NCBI GenBank assembly: GCA_039933785.1
Contig: JBDTNL010000012.1
Location: 6,625-70,624 of the forward strand
Length of the DNA: 64,000 nt
From: JBDTNL01 sp039933785
GTDB lineage: Bacteria > Acidobacteriota > Thermoanaerobaculia > Multivoradales > JAGPDF01
Direction: 5' to 3'
The position numbers were made by a program, and so were the translations under genes. The stretch's first letter is position 1. Each line of letters begins with the position of its first letter. Below are positions 1-9,054 of the stretch, one piece after another. Below the pieces are notes generated by a model, which saw nothing but the letters and a program-made list of their open reading frames with translations, had not been told where the DNA came from and made no database searches.

Positions 1-1
1 G

Positions 2-2425
2 GCAAGCCTGTCGTGGGAGGTCGAAGGCGTACTCTTTCCGCTCGCACCCGGCAGCTGGCTCGAGTTGCTTGCCGGCGGCGAGCGTCTGACGCTCAAGCCC
101 AAGTCGACCAGCGAGGCGGTTTCGGATCCACGCCTGTGGGCCGGGCTCGACGCCTTCCATCGGGTGCTCTGCGAGTGCGAGTTCATCAACAAGAAGCTCG
201 CCACGGTCGATGAGTTCAACCGTCTGCGTGGCAAGGAGCAACAGGTCGAGGCGGCGAAGGAAGCGGCCTACGGCGCGATCGGCTCGGTGCTCGGCGGCAC
301 CGGCATCTGGAAGGTGCAGATGCCCGGCACCACCGATCTCGAACCGGTGTTGCGGGCCTGCATGCTGTTGGGCAAGAGCCTCGGGGTCGAGTTCCGCAGT
401 CACCCCGAGAGCAAGGAGCGCCGAACCTTCGAGGACAGCGTCGGGGCGATCTGCACCGCCTCGCGCTTGCGCAGCCGCCGGGTGGCGCTGACGGGCACCT
501 GGTGGGCGTTCGACTCCGGGCCGCTGCTTGGCCAGATCGAGGCGACCAAGGCCCCGGTTGCCTTGCTCCCGACGAGCAATCGAAGCTACGAGCTGGTCGA
601 CCCGGCGAGCGGCCGGCGGCAACCGATCGATGCCCAAGTCGCCTCGACGCTCGAGCCCTTCGCCTACACGTTCTACCGCGGCTTCGGCGACGGCGTGGTG
701 ACGGTCAAGGACATGGTGCGCTTTGGCCTCCACGGGCTCGCCCCCGAGTTTCGCCAGGTGGCGCTCATGGGCATCGGGCTTGGCCTGCTGGGAACTTTGC
801 CGCCGATGATCACCGGCAAGGTTTTCGACACCGCGATTCCGCAGGCGGAACGCGGTTTGCTCGTGCAGTTCGCCATGGGACTCTTCCTCGTGGCGCTCAC
901 GCAGTCGGCATTCAAGATCACGCAGAGCATCGCGATGCTGCGCGTGCAGGGCAAGATGGACTACTCCGTGCAGGCAGCAGTCTGGGACCGGCTCCTCGAG
1001 CTGCCTTCGACGTTCTTCCGCAAATACGCCTCGGGCGATCTCGCCGATCGTGCCGGCGGCGTCGATCAAATCCGCAGCATCATCGCCGGGGCTGGTGTGG
1101 CAGCGATTCTCGGCTCGCTCTCGTCGATTTTCAACGTTGGCCAGATGATGACGTACAGCTTCAAGCTCGCGGCGGTGGCGATTGGCCTCACGGTCGCCTA
1201 TGTCTCGGCCACCACGGCGGCGAACCTCGTGCAGCTGCGGTTCCAGCGCGACGAAGCGCGCCGGCGAGGCCGCATCTCGGGCTTGGTCCTGCAGCTGATT
1301 TCCGGAGTCGCCAAGATTCGCGTTTCGGGCACCGAGAACCACGCCTTCCGCGTCTGGGCCACCGAGTTCGCCGAGCAGCGCCGGGTCACCTTTCGCACCG
1401 GCCGCATCAAAAACATGATGGCGGTGTTTAACTCCGGCTTCCCGATTTTCTCGTCCATGGCGATCTTTCTGACCATGGTGTCCCTCCAGGAAGCGAGCGC
1501 CGGCAAGGGCGCCGAGGCCTTCCACCTCTCGACCGGCGACTTCCTGGCGTTCAGCGCCGCGTATGGAACCTTCCTTGGTGCCATGCAGGCGCTGGGCGAC
1601 GCCTCGCTCAGCCTGCTGCGGGTGGTTCCGGTCTGGGAACGGCTGAAGCCGATCCTCGAGACGCTGCCCGAAGTCGATGCAACGAAGGCGTACCCAGGCA
1701 AGCTCAAGGGCGAGATCGAGGTCTCGCACGTGCACTTTCGCTATTCCGAAGACGGTCCTTGGATTCTGAAGGACGTGTCGCTGAAGATTCCGGCCGGTCA
1801 GTTCGTGGCTCTGGTGGGCGGCTCGGGCTCGGGGAAGTCGACGCTGCTCCGCATCCTGCTCGGCTTCGAGCGACCGGAGCGCGGTTCCGTGCTCTACGAC
1901 GGGCAGGACATCTCGACCCTTGACGTCCGCATGCTGCGCCGCCAATTGGGTGTGGTGCTGCAGGACAGCCGGGTGCTGCCGACCGACATCTATCGCAACA
2001 TCGTCGGCGCGAGCTCGCGGACCGTGCAAGACGCCTGGGACGCCGCCCAGCGCGCCAGCCTCGCGGACGACATCAAGGCGCTGCCGATGGGGATGCACAC
2101 TTATGTCAGCGAGGGCGGCGGCGGCTTTTCCGGCGGCCAGAAACAGCGCCTCATGATTGCCCGCGCGATCGTCAACCAGCCCAAAATCATCTTTCTCGAC
2201 GAGGCCACCAGCGCGCTCGACAACCGCTCGCAAGCCGTCGTCACCGAGAGCATGAACAAGCTCCTCGCGACCCGCGTGGTGATCGCGCACCGTCTGTCCA
2301 CGATCGAAAACGCCGACTGCATCTACTACCTCGAGGACGGCGCGATGAAGGAGTCGGGCACCTACCAGCAGTTGATGGACAAGAACGGCGCCTTCGCGCA
2401 GTTGGCGCTCCGGCAGCTCGCGTGA
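2..2425 (+). CDS. NHLP-type bacteriocin/RiPP export ABC transporter, permease-ATPase (5' partial)
   Basis: Inner-membrane half-transporter with fused ATPase, expected to export peptides carrying nitrile-hydratase-like leaders. The frame is open to the window edge, so the true start lies upstream; the first in-window residues read ASLSWEVEGVLFPLAPGSW. A roughly 230-residue cytosolic N-region, with no visible C39 peptidase motif, precedes six predicted membrane segments (about residues 235-540). The ATPase is complete: Walker A GGSGSGKST near residue 606, signature FSGGQKQR near 709, Walker B IIFLDEATSALD near 729, and H-loop AHRLS near 760. The non-peptidase N-region and overall architecture match the NHLM/NHLP second ABC subunit family rather than MsbA. 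Its stop overlaps the next start (GTGA), so the two are probably translationally coupled. The family assignment is from memory of its layout; another peptide exporter with a degenerate N-domain is the alternative. Confidence 0.82.
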   Translation, partial: ASLSWEVEGVLFPLAPGSWLELLAGGERLTLKPKSTSEAVSDPRLWAGLDAFHRVLCECEFINKKLATVDEFNRLRGKEQQVEAAKEAAYGAIGSVLGGTGIWKVQMPGTTDLEPVLRACMLLGKSLGVEFRSHPESKERRTFEDSVGAICTASRLRSRRVALTGTWWAFDSGPLLGQIEATKAPVALLPTSNRSYELVDPASGRRQPIDAQVASTLEPFAYTFYRGFGDGVVTVKDMVRFGLHGLAPEFRQVALMGIGLGLLGTLPPMITGKVFDTAIPQAERGLLVQFAMGLFLVALTQSAFKITQSIAMLRVQGKMDYSVQAAVWDRLLELPSTFFRKYASGDLADRAGGVDQIRSIIAGAGVAAILGSLSSIFNVGQMMTYSFKLAAVAIGLTVAYVSATTAANLVQLRFQRDEARRRGRISGLVLQLISGVAKIRVSGTENHAFRVWATEFAEQRRVTFRTGRIKNMMAVFNSGFPIFSSMAIFLTMVSLQEASAGKGAEAFHLSTGDFLAFSAAYGTFLGAMQALGDASLSLLRVVPVWERLKPILETLPEVDATKAYPGKLKGEIEVSHVHFRYSEDGPWILKDVSLKIPAGQFVALVGGSGSGKSTLLRILLGFERPERGSVLYDGQDISTLDVRMLRRQLGVVLQDSRVLPTDIYRNIVGASSRTVQDAWDAAQRASLADDIKALPMGMHTYVSEGGGGFSGGQKQRLMIARAIVNQPKIIFLDEATSALDNRSQAVVTESMNKLLATRVVIAHRLSTIENADCIYYLEDGAMKESGTYQQLMDKNGAFAQLALRQLA

Positions 2426-3615
2426 CCCTGGCGCCGATGAGCGTGGAGGATCGAGCGCGAATCCTGCGCTCGCTCGGCGCAGCCGGGAGCCTGCTCCCGG
2501 AGCTTCTGGCCTATACCGAAAACCCGTACCAAGGCCGCAGACAGGATGTCGAGCAGTCTTTGCCGCTCGGCGTCGAGGCGCAGCTCGACGCTTGGCGTAC
2601 CTATGCCGAAGAGGCTCGCAGCGCCGGAGTCGTGGAAACTCTCCGGCGGCGTCTGGTGCAGTTGCGCTTTCCGGTCGAAGCCGGCATCAGCCAGTACGGG
2701 GACTATCGCGCCGCCACGCGCCGTGGCGAGATCCCGCCGGACAATGGCCTTGGCCTCGTGTTCGCCGATGCTGACGGCATCCAACTCACGATCGAGGGCA
2801 GCATTGCCGGGCCGATACCTGTTCTGGTCACGCGAGCCCGCGAGGACTTCGTGACCTTGGTCCGCGCCTTGGCGGGCCGCAACGAACCGATCGATGTTCC
2901 GCCCTCGATGGGCGCCTGCCTGGTGAAGGGCCTGACCAACTGGCATCGGGTTGCTCTCCACCGCGAACGCTGGCAGCAGCAACGCGGTGAAGGCAACGAT
3001 TCGAGGGATGGCGAGGCTGCCTGGAGCGAGGAATTTCAGCGCCTCGCGGCGCACAAGGAGCTCTACCAGGATCGCTTACTGCTGCTCAGCAGCGGCCCCT
3101 ACAGCAACGTGCCGGCGCAAGAGCTTGGTCTGCCCGCCGACGCGTGGCGGGTCCGTTCACTGCGTATACGCCGCGAGCACGAAGCGTTCCACTACCTGAC
3201 GTTGCGGCTCTACGGACAGATTAGGAGTAACCTCCTCGACGAGCTGCTGGCGGACCTCGCGGGACTCTTGGCCGCGGATAGTGCGTACAGCCCGGAGCTG
3301 GCCCTACGTTTCCTGGGCACCGATCACAACGCCCAAATCCGAACAGACGCCCGGTTGCGGCTGTACGTTGGCGAGCCGCCGCTCAGCACGGAGGCGGTGG
3401 CCGTGCTTGCGCATCTGGCCGTTCGAGCGAGCCACAATCTCGCGCGGGTGGCCACGGACAGCGGCCGCGACTTCGGCGATCCGCTCGAACGCACCGCGTT
3501 GCTGCTCGCCCTCGCCGACGGAGCGCTAGAGGAACTGGCGGACGAGGCGGCGATCCGGGACCGCGCGCAATTCGCGTCGGAGTTGCGGGTTTGTTTGAGC
3601 GAACCGAGGAGCTAG
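2422..3615 (+). CDS. conserved-looking protein of unknown function coupled to the NHLP exporter
   Basis: 397 residues, soluble, no signal peptide or membrane segment. I do not recognise the family. The start is taken as GTG overlapping the exporter stop (GTGA); an in-frame ATG lies five codons on. Notable features are a region PVEAGISQYGDYRAATRRGE (about residues 75-95), a stretch rich in charged and histidine residues around 248-275 that contains REHEAFHY, and a C-terminal helical part rich in Leu/Ala/Asp. The Glu/His cluster could be a metal site, but this is inference. Tight coupling to the exporter suggests a role in maturing, binding or protecting the exported peptide, or in assembling the exporter. 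Confidence 0.6.
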   Translation: MTLAPMSVEDRARILRSLGAAGSLLPELLAYTENPYQGRRQDVEQSLPLGVEAQLDAWRTYAEEARSAGVVETLRRRLVQLRFPVEAGISQYGDYRAATRRGEIPPDNGLGLVFADADGIQLTIEGSIAGPIPVLVTRAREDFVTLVRALAGRNEPIDVPPSMGACLVKGLTNWHRVALHRERWQQQRGEGNDSRDGEAAWSEEFQRLAAHKELYQDRLLLLSSGPYSNVPAQELGLPADAWRVRSLRIRREHEAFHYLTLRLYGQIRSNLLDELLADLAGLLAADSAYSPELALRFLGTDHNAQIRTDARLRLYVGEPPLSTEAVAVLAHLAVRASHNLARVATDSGRDFGDPLERTALLLALADGALEELADEAAIRDRAQFASELRVCLSEPRS

Positions 3616-4602
3616 CTACCGGCCCTGATAGACGAAGCGCGCGGTGCCGACCTGCACGCGATCGCCTTCGACCAGCAGATGCATCTGCGCGCGTTCGCCG
3701 TTGACGAACGTGCCGTTCTCCGAGCCGAGGTCGCGCAGCATGTAACCCTGCGGGGTCTTGGCGATCTCGGCGTGACGGCGAGAGACCGCGCTCTGCGGCA
3801 CGCGGAGGGTGTTCTGCGGTGTGCGGCCGATGGTGGTCATCTCGAGCAGGACCACCTCTTCGAAACCATCCTCAGGATTGCTCGGCACCAAGCGGCCAGG
3901 AGCCGTCGTGGCCGTAGAGGCCGCGCTCAGGATCATGGTCTCGCCCTCCTTGGGCAGGGTGGGGGGCGGCACGACATCGAAGGGCGCGGTGACGACCACC
4001 CGCGCCGGAAGTGCGTCGGAGACCGACCCCTCTGCGGGTGCCTCGGGGGCAACTGCAGGCACGACTGGAACCGGAGCCACTGCGGGTGCCGGCGGTGCCG
4101 CAACGGGTGGCGCTACGACGACCGGGGGAGTGGGTTCCTCGACCGGCAGGGACAGCTCGGCCTCGGAGTCGAATGCGGCGAGGAAGCGCTCGTTGACCAC
4201 CGAGATCTCGGCGAGATCGGCATCGTGTCCTGAGATCAGGCCGTCGAGCGCGTTTCCGCTCTGTCGAAACACTTCGTCTTCGAACTCGCCGAGACCGTGG
4301 CGGAAGATCAACTCCTCGCGATCGAGCAGCGCGGCCTCGCGGGCCTTGCTCACGCGGTCGCGATGCGCGCGCAACTTGGCGTGCTCACGCCGCGCCTGGG
4401 CCTTGAGCGGAGCGGCCTTTTTCTCGAGACTGAGCCGGCGCGCCTCGTAGTCCCCCTGGACGCGGGCGAAGACCGTCGGTGTCACCTTTTCGCGCTCGCT
4501 CGCCATGCGGGCGAGGCGTTCGACGAGCAGCTGGCGTTCGCCCTTCAGAGCCATCAACTCGTCGATGACGGAGCTGTCGATCTGATCCAAGGGAACTGGC
4601 AT
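3616..4602 (-). CDS. FHA-domain protein with N-terminal coiled coil
   Basis: 328 residues, cytosolic. Residues about 10-105 are a Lys/Arg/Glu-rich predicted coiled coil. A Pro/Ala/Val-rich flexible linker (about 150-235) follows. The C-terminal 82 residues form a forkhead-associated domain with the expected phosphothreonine-binding residues: GRTPQN near 259, SRRH near 275 and NGTFVNG near 296. FHA domains bind phosphothreonine peptides, so this is a likely reader for Ser/Thr kinases such as the one at 39254-41602. The start ATG lies in a CATATG palindrome and is divergent from the TonB receptor. Its stop abuts the stop of the convergent upstream gene with no gap. Confidence 0.85.
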   Translation of the reverse strand: MPVPLDQIDSSVIDELMALKGERQLLVERLARMASEREKVTPTVFARVQGDYEARRLSLEKKAAPLKAQARREHAKLRAHRDRVSKAREAALLDREELIFRHGLGEFEDEVFRQSGNALDGLISGHDADLAEISVVNERFLAAFDSEAELSLPVEEPTPPVVVAPPVAAPPAPAVAPVPVVPAVAPEAPAEGSVSDALPARVVVTAPFDVVPPPTLPKEGETMILSAASTATTAPGRLVPSNPEDGFEEVVLLEMTTIGRTPQNTLRVPQSAVSRRHAEIAKTPQGYMLRDLGSENGTFVNGERAQMHLLVEGDRVQVGTARFVYQGR

Positions 4603-4670
4603 ATGGGATGCGGGGATTCTAACGCAACTACGCCCAGGGCCGCGAAGTCCGCGCTCGAATCGGGCGATTC

Positions 4671-4699
4671 TTGACTTGCTCGAGTGCGGCTGTTACAAA
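4671..4699 (+). promoter_or_regulatory. sigma-70-type promoter for the TonB receptor
   Basis: TTGACT (4671-4676), 17-base spacer, TACAAA (4694-4699). This is the best -35/-10 match seen in the window, placed about 85 bases before the receptor start in the divergent gap. Confidence 0.6.
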
Positions 4700-4782
4700 C
4701 GCGCGAGTACAGCCTACGGAGTCTTGATTTTCCCACCGCCGCGACTTCCGGCGAGTGACCCCCAACATGCGGGAGAGACGTG

Positions 4783-7314
4783 ATGACGAGGGGACTTGGC
4801 GCGACGGTGATTCTCATGACACTCGGCACGATCGTCGTTGGCCCAGCATGGGCCCAGGATGGCCGGGTCGAGGGGCGCGTGACGCGCCCGAATGGAACGG
4901 CGCTCGGAGGCGTCAGGATCTCGGTATCCGCGATCTCGGCTTCGACCCTGACCGACAGCCGGGGCGCATTCGGAATCGATTTACCGCCCGGGAAATACAC
5001 CCTCGATTTCGTGGCCGGGGGTGAACACGACTCGGCCAGCGATGTGGTGGTGAAGCCGGCCCTGGTCACCCGTCTCGACCATGTCGTCGACTGGGAATTG
5101 CTTCCCGAGCTCCAGCAAGTCGTCTCGGCGCCCGCGGCCTGGCCTGAGCGCCGGCTGAGCGCGAGCGCCAACGTGAACGTTTTCGGCGCCGACGAGGCGG
5201 ACGACACGATCGCCTTCGGGCAGCTGCCTCGCCAGCTGGGCGCTCTGCCGGGCGCCGACTCGGCGCAGTCGGGCTTGTTCGACTTTGCGTTCAATGCCGG
5301 TGGCCTCAATCATTCCCCAGCGCAACGCCTGGCCGTCCGAATTGACGGCCGCGACCCCTCGACGCCGTTCTTCGGCGGCCAGGACTGGTCGGTTGTCTCG
5401 CCGGCGCCGGGCGATCTCAGTCAGGTGGAGCTCGCGGCTGGGAACGCCGGCGCAACCTACGGCCCGAACTCGACCGGCGGAATCCTGGATCTGGTCACCA
5501 AGCGACCCGGCGAGCGTCTGGGCCTCGACCTTCGAATCGGCGGCGGAGACGTTTCATCGCAGAACGCCGAGGTCGCTTGGGGGCAAACTCTGGGGGCGGG
5601 GTGGGCGGTCAAGGTTCTCGGCGGAGCGAGCAAGAGCGGTGACTTCGCCGAATCCCGGAACGGCCATGCGGAGTACTCGGTGCCTTGCACGGTGGCCGGT
5701 CAAACCGACTGCCTGCCGCAGGAGAGCGTGGCGCTTGAACGCCGCGACGACGACCGCCTGACCCACGCCGCTGTGCGCGTCGACCACGACTTCTCGAACG
5801 GCGGACTCTTCGATATCCAAGGCGGCTACGCCGATGCGAAGGGGCCCGTCCTCACCACCGACCTCGGCCGGCTGCAGCTTCTCGATCTCACCCACAAGTG
5901 GGCGCGCGCCGCCTACACGGTGCAGCACTGGGAGCTTGCGGGCGCCTACAACAACCGCTCGGCGGATCAGCAAATCGATCTGGCGACCGGCGACAACCTG
6001 TTCATCGGCGGGCGAAACTTTACCGCCGAGATCCGCACCCGCTGGGACTTCCTGTCGGATCGGCTGCATCTGCTCGGGGGACTGTCGCACGAGGACACCC
6101 AACTCAACAGCAACGACAAGTCGGGAATCCTCCGGCCGACGCTGATCCAGCCGCTCAATCGCGAGACCTTGCTGGTGCGAGCGGTGAAGACCAATGCGTA
6201 TGGCGAGTATGCGCAGCTCGCCTACGACATCAGCGATCGGCTGCGTGTGTTCGGCGGCGCCCGCTACGACAAGAGCGACTTGTTCTCGTCGCAGGTCTCG
6301 CCCCGTCTCGGACTGGTGTTCGCGGTGCAGCCGACGCAGATCCTGCGGGTCTCGATCGGTCGCGGGTTCCAAGCGCCGACCGAGGAGCAGCGCTATCTGG
6401 TGCACGACATCGCCGCGCCCGTGCAACTTGCAACCCTGGAGCAGATCTGTAGCTTGCAGGGTGTGCCGTGCGGTTTCGATCTTGATTCCAAGCCCGGTGA
6501 AGACCTGACTCTGGACCCGACGCCCGACACGCGCATCGTTGCGATGGGGAATCGCGACCTCAAGGTCGAGACGGTCAAGGGCCTCGAGGCCTCATATCAA
6601 GGATCGTTCGGCGCCGACGTGTTCGTCTCGTTCGGCTATCACTATGCGCGCCACGAAGACCTGATCACCGACCTGGTTCCGGCGTTCGGGACGGCACTCG
6701 GGCGCTTCAATGCCGCCCTGCCCCAATACACGCCGCCGAGCGCGTTGCCGGCAAATTCCGGCGGCGCGTTCCTCCATCCGCGTCAGGACTTGTTGAACGC
6801 GTTGCAGGCCACGCTCGGCGCGTACTTCCCGTTCCTCACCACCGGGTTCGACGGGACGCCGATCGTGGCGCTCACGTCGTACACGAATTTTGGAGCGGTC
6901 GACATCCAGGGCGCCGACCTCGGAGTTCGCTGGCGGCCCGCGACGGGATGGTCTGTGGATGGCCAGTACTCCTGGCTCGATCTCAAGGTCAAGGAGGGCG
7001 CCCCCGGCCTTGACGGCCTGCTCAGCCTCAACGCCCCGTCCAGCCGCGCCGGAGCCTCGGTCGCGTACGCCGGATCGCGTTTCGATGTTGGCGTGGGTTA
7101 CCGGTGGGTAGGCAGTTTCCGGTGGGTCTCAGGGCCCTTCGCCGGCGAAGTGCCCTCCTATTCGACGGCGGACCTGCACGGGCGGGTGCATCTGGGCCGC
7201 CACATCGGGTTGAGCGTCGACGTGGCGAACCTGTTCGACAAGCGACACTGGGAGACCTTCGGCGGCGACCTGATGGGTCGCCGGGCGCTCGGAAGCCTAG
7301 ATCTGTCCTGGTAG
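4783..7314 (+). CDS. TonB-dependent outer-membrane receptor with carboxypeptidase-regulatory N-domain
   Basis: Outer-membrane active importer of an unknown ligand, energised by TonB-ExbB-ExbD. A signal peptide ends near AWAQ (residue 24). A carboxypeptidase-regulatory-like beta-sandwich follows (about 25-85, GRVEGRVTRPNGTALGGVRI...). Next come a plug (about 105-240, with ATYGPNSTGGILDLVTKRPG typical of the plug end) and a 22-strand barrel to the end. The chain finishes in LDLSW, an aromatic C-terminus suited to BAM recognition. At 843 residues it is of normal length. GTG at 4780 immediately before the chosen ATG is an alternative start; GGGAGAGA lies just upstream. No TonB or transport operon is adjacent, so the substrate cannot be guessed. 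Confidence 0.9.
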   Translation: MTRGLGATVILMTLGTIVVGPAWAQDGRVEGRVTRPNGTALGGVRISVSAISASTLTDSRGAFGIDLPPGKYTLDFVAGGEHDSASDVVVKPALVTRLDHVVDWELLPELQQVVSAPAAWPERRLSASANVNVFGADEADDTIAFGQLPRQLGALPGADSAQSGLFDFAFNAGGLNHSPAQRLAVRIDGRDPSTPFFGGQDWSVVSPAPGDLSQVELAAGNAGATYGPNSTGGILDLVTKRPGERLGLDLRIGGGDVSSQNAEVAWGQTLGAGWAVKVLGGASKSGDFAESRNGHAEYSVPCTVAGQTDCLPQESVALERRDDDRLTHAAVRVDHDFSNGGLFDIQGGYADAKGPVLTTDLGRLQLLDLTHKWARAAYTVQHWELAGAYNNRSADQQIDLATGDNLFIGGRNFTAEIRTRWDFLSDRLHLLGGLSHEDTQLNSNDKSGILRPTLIQPLNRETLLVRAVKTNAYGEYAQLAYDISDRLRVFGGARYDKSDLFSSQVSPRLGLVFAVQPTQILRVSIGRGFQAPTEEQRYLVHDIAAPVQLATLEQICSLQGVPCGFDLDSKPGEDLTLDPTPDTRIVAMGNRDLKVETVKGLEASYQGSFGADVFVSFGYHYARHEDLITDLVPAFGTALGRFNAALPQYTPPSALPANSGGAFLHPRQDLLNALQATLGAYFPFLTTGFDGTPIVALTSYTNFGAVDIQGADLGVRWRPATGWSVDGQYSWLDLKVKEGAPGLDGLLSLNAPSSRAGASVAYAGSRFDVGVGYRWVGSFRWVSGPFAGEVPSYSTADLHGRVHLGRHIGLSVDVANLFDKRHWETFGGDLMGRRALGSLDLSW

Positions 7315-7332
7315 CCGCTCTCTCCCGCTCAG

Positions 7333-8235
7333 TCAGCCGAGGAGCTCGCGCTTGGCCTTGGCGAGCTCCGCCAGCTGGACCTTGCTGAGCTCCGGATAAC
7401 AAAGATCGAGGGACGCCATCGCGTCGATGACCGCGGCGGCCACCACCTTGCGGGTGAACCACTTGTTGTCCGCAGGGACCGCGAACCAGGGCGACTCCTC
7501 GGTCGAGGTTTCGCGGATCATCTCCTCATAGGCCGCCATGTACTGCTTCCAGAGCGCGCGCTCGCCGGCGTCCTGGGCCGAGAACTTCCAGTTCTTGGCG
7601 GGATTCTCGATGCGCTCGAGAAAGCGGCGCTTCTGCTCCTCGAGTGAGACGTGGAGGAAGAACTTGCGGATCACCACTCCACTCCCGCTCAGATGTCTTT
7701 CCCAAGCGCGGATGTCGCGGAAGCGGCGCTTCCAGATGTCCTTGGTCACCAACTCGGGCGGCAGTTTCTGCTTGGCGAGGAGCTCCGGGTGCACCCGCAC
7801 CACCAGCACCTCTTCGTAGTAGGAGCGGTTGAAGATGCCGATGCGGCCGCGCTCCGGCAGCTGTTTGCTGCACCGCCATAGGTAGTCGTGATCGAGCTCT
7901 TCGGCCGAGGGCACCTTGAATGACGTGACCTGGCAACCCTGAGGATTCACGCCCGACATCACGTGCTTGATCGCGCTGTCCTTGCCGGCGGCGTCCATGG
8001 CTTGGAAGATCAAGAGTAGAGCCCAGCGGTCCTGCGCGTAGAGGATGTCCTGCAGGCGCGACATGGCGCGAAGGTCATCCTCGCGGTCTTGTTTCTCGCT
8101 AGCCTTGTCGCCCTCCTCGAGGCCCGCCGTGTCCCCCGGGTCGATCTGCTTGAGACGGAAACTGGAGGGTTTGTCGACCCGATACTGGCGAGCCAGCTTG
8201 TGCGCCTCGTGCCTCAGCTTGCGCAGCTTCCCCAT
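7333..8235 (-). CDS. ppk2: polyphosphate kinase 2 family protein
   Basis: Cytosolic polyphosphate:nucleotide phosphotransferase, 300 residues. The P-loop region QAMDAAGKDSAIKHVMSG (about 79-95), the following NPQGCQVTSFKVPSAEELDH, and FNRSYYEEVLVVRVHP (about 135-150) are PPK2 hallmarks and look closest to class III (AMP/ADP-phosphorylating) enzymes. ATG at 8235 is preferred because an AGGGGGAGG Shine-Dalgarno lies just upstream and homologues begin here. The open frame continues far upstream, but that extension is antisense to other genes. Convergent with the TonB receptor, 18 bases apart with no hairpin between. Subclass assignment is from motif memory. Confidence 0.92.
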   Translation of the reverse strand: MGKLRKLRHEAHKLARQYRVDKPSSFRLKQIDPGDTAGLEEGDKASEKQDREDDLRAMSRLQDILYAQDRWALLLIFQAMDAAGKDSAIKHVMSGVNPQGCQVTSFKVPSAEELDHDYLWRCSKQLPERGRIGIFNRSYYEEVLVVRVHPELLAKQKLPPELVTKDIWKRRFRDIRAWERHLSGSGVVIRKFFLHVSLEEQKRRFLERIENPAKNWKFSAQDAGERALWKQYMAAYEEMIRETSTEESPWFAVPADNKWFTRKVVAAAVIDAMASLDLCYPELSKVQLAELAKAKRELLG

Positions 8236-8273
8236 GTCCGCCTCCCCCTTGTCGGCCTCCCGCCCTGCGGCGC

Positions 8274-8302
8274 TTGTAGCGCCCTTGGCCCTTGTATACA
8301 CT
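8274..8302 (+). promoter_or_regulatory. candidate promoter for the DUF4870 gene cluster
   Basis: TTGTAG (8274-8279), 17-base spacer, TACACT (8297-8302), in the divergent gap after ppk2. It would give a leader of about 35 bases containing AAGGAG. The -35 is weak. Confidence 0.35.
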
Positions 8303-8343
8303 CGGTCCCGTCCCGCACGTTTGCCTACAAGGAGATTACCGCG

Positions 8344-8715
8344 ATGAGCCAGCCGATGGTTCCCCCGCCTGCCGGGGGTACGGTGTCCCAGAACCGCACC
8401 GTCATGATCATTCTTTCGTACTTGGGGCTGCTCGCCCTGATTCCGTTCTTGATCGAAAAGGACGACAAAGAGGTTCAGTGGCACGCCAAGCACGGCCTGG
8501 TCTTGATGGTGGCTGAGATTGCGCTCTTCATCGCCCTGAGCATCGTCATGACCCTGCTCGGTTTCATCACTCATGGATTCGGCTGCATCGGGCTCTTCCT
8601 CTGGCCGATCATCTCCCTGGGGATCTTGATCGTCCACATTCTTTGCATCGTCAAGGGCGTCAACGGCCAGCGATTCCTCGTCCCGGGGGTCAGCCAGTTC
8701 GCCGATCGCTTCTGA
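8344..8715 (+). CDS. DUF4870 family small membrane protein
   Basis: 123 residues with about three hydrophobic segments (roughly 22-38, 55-78, 85-108). The spacing and the EKDDKEVQWHAKHGLVLMV stretch are typical of DUF4870/Tic20-like proteins. The function of the family is not established. ATG at 8344 follows AAGGAG at good distance; the open frame extends upstream, but that part has no support. First gene of a plus-strand run (DUF4870, DUF4190, DUF2752, YidD, GGDEF) with short gaps, probably co-transcribed. Confidence 0.8.
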   Translation: MSQPMVPPPAGGTVSQNRTVMIILSYLGLLALIPFLIEKDDKEVQWHAKHGLVLMVAEIALFIALSIVMTLLGFITHGFGCIGLFLWPIISLGILIVHILCIVKGVNGQRFLVPGVSQFADRF

Positions 8716-8727
8716 GGAGCAAGAACC

Positions 8728-9033
8728 ATGAATATGCCCACGTCCGGAGCCGCACCGCAGGCGACGAGCAGTCGATCCACCACCGCGCTGGTGCTGGGCA
8801 TCATCGGAATTCTTTGCTGCCAGCTGTGCGGCCCCTTCGCCTGGTGGATCGGCAAGCAGGAGCTCGATGCGATTCGCGCCGGAAACGTCGCGGCGAGCAA
8901 CGAGGGCATGGCCAAGGCGGGAATGATTCTCGGCATTGTCGGGACAGTGCTGCTCGGCCTGTCCTGCGTGTGGATGTTCTTCGGCGGCATGGCCGTGCTC
9001 TCCGGCATCTTGCGCGGCGCACATTCGCTGTGA
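8728..9033 (+). CDS. DUF4190 family small membrane protein
   Basis: 101 residues. After a Ser/Thr/Ala-rich N-terminus come two hydrophobic hairpin segments (about 21-40 and 66-95), separated by GKQELDAIRAGNVAASNEG. This is the standard DUF4190 pattern, where a short amphipathic stretch between the membrane segments carries the conserved Gly and Asn residues. The role is unknown. It sits 12 bases after the DUF4870 gene with a GAGGAGC ribosome site, so the pair is probably translated from one message. Confidence 0.78.
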   Translation: MNMPTSGAAPQATSSRSTTALVLGIIGILCCQLCGPFAWWIGKQELDAIRAGNVAASNEGMAKAGMILGIVGTVLLGLSCVWMFFGGMAVLSGILRGAHSL

Positions 9034-9054
9034 GGTTCTGAGTCCTTGCGGCGC

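Noticed and set aside
65..67. TTG as the start of the NHLP exporter
   Set aside because: The frame is open to the first base of the window, and the residues before it look like protein, so the true start is outside.
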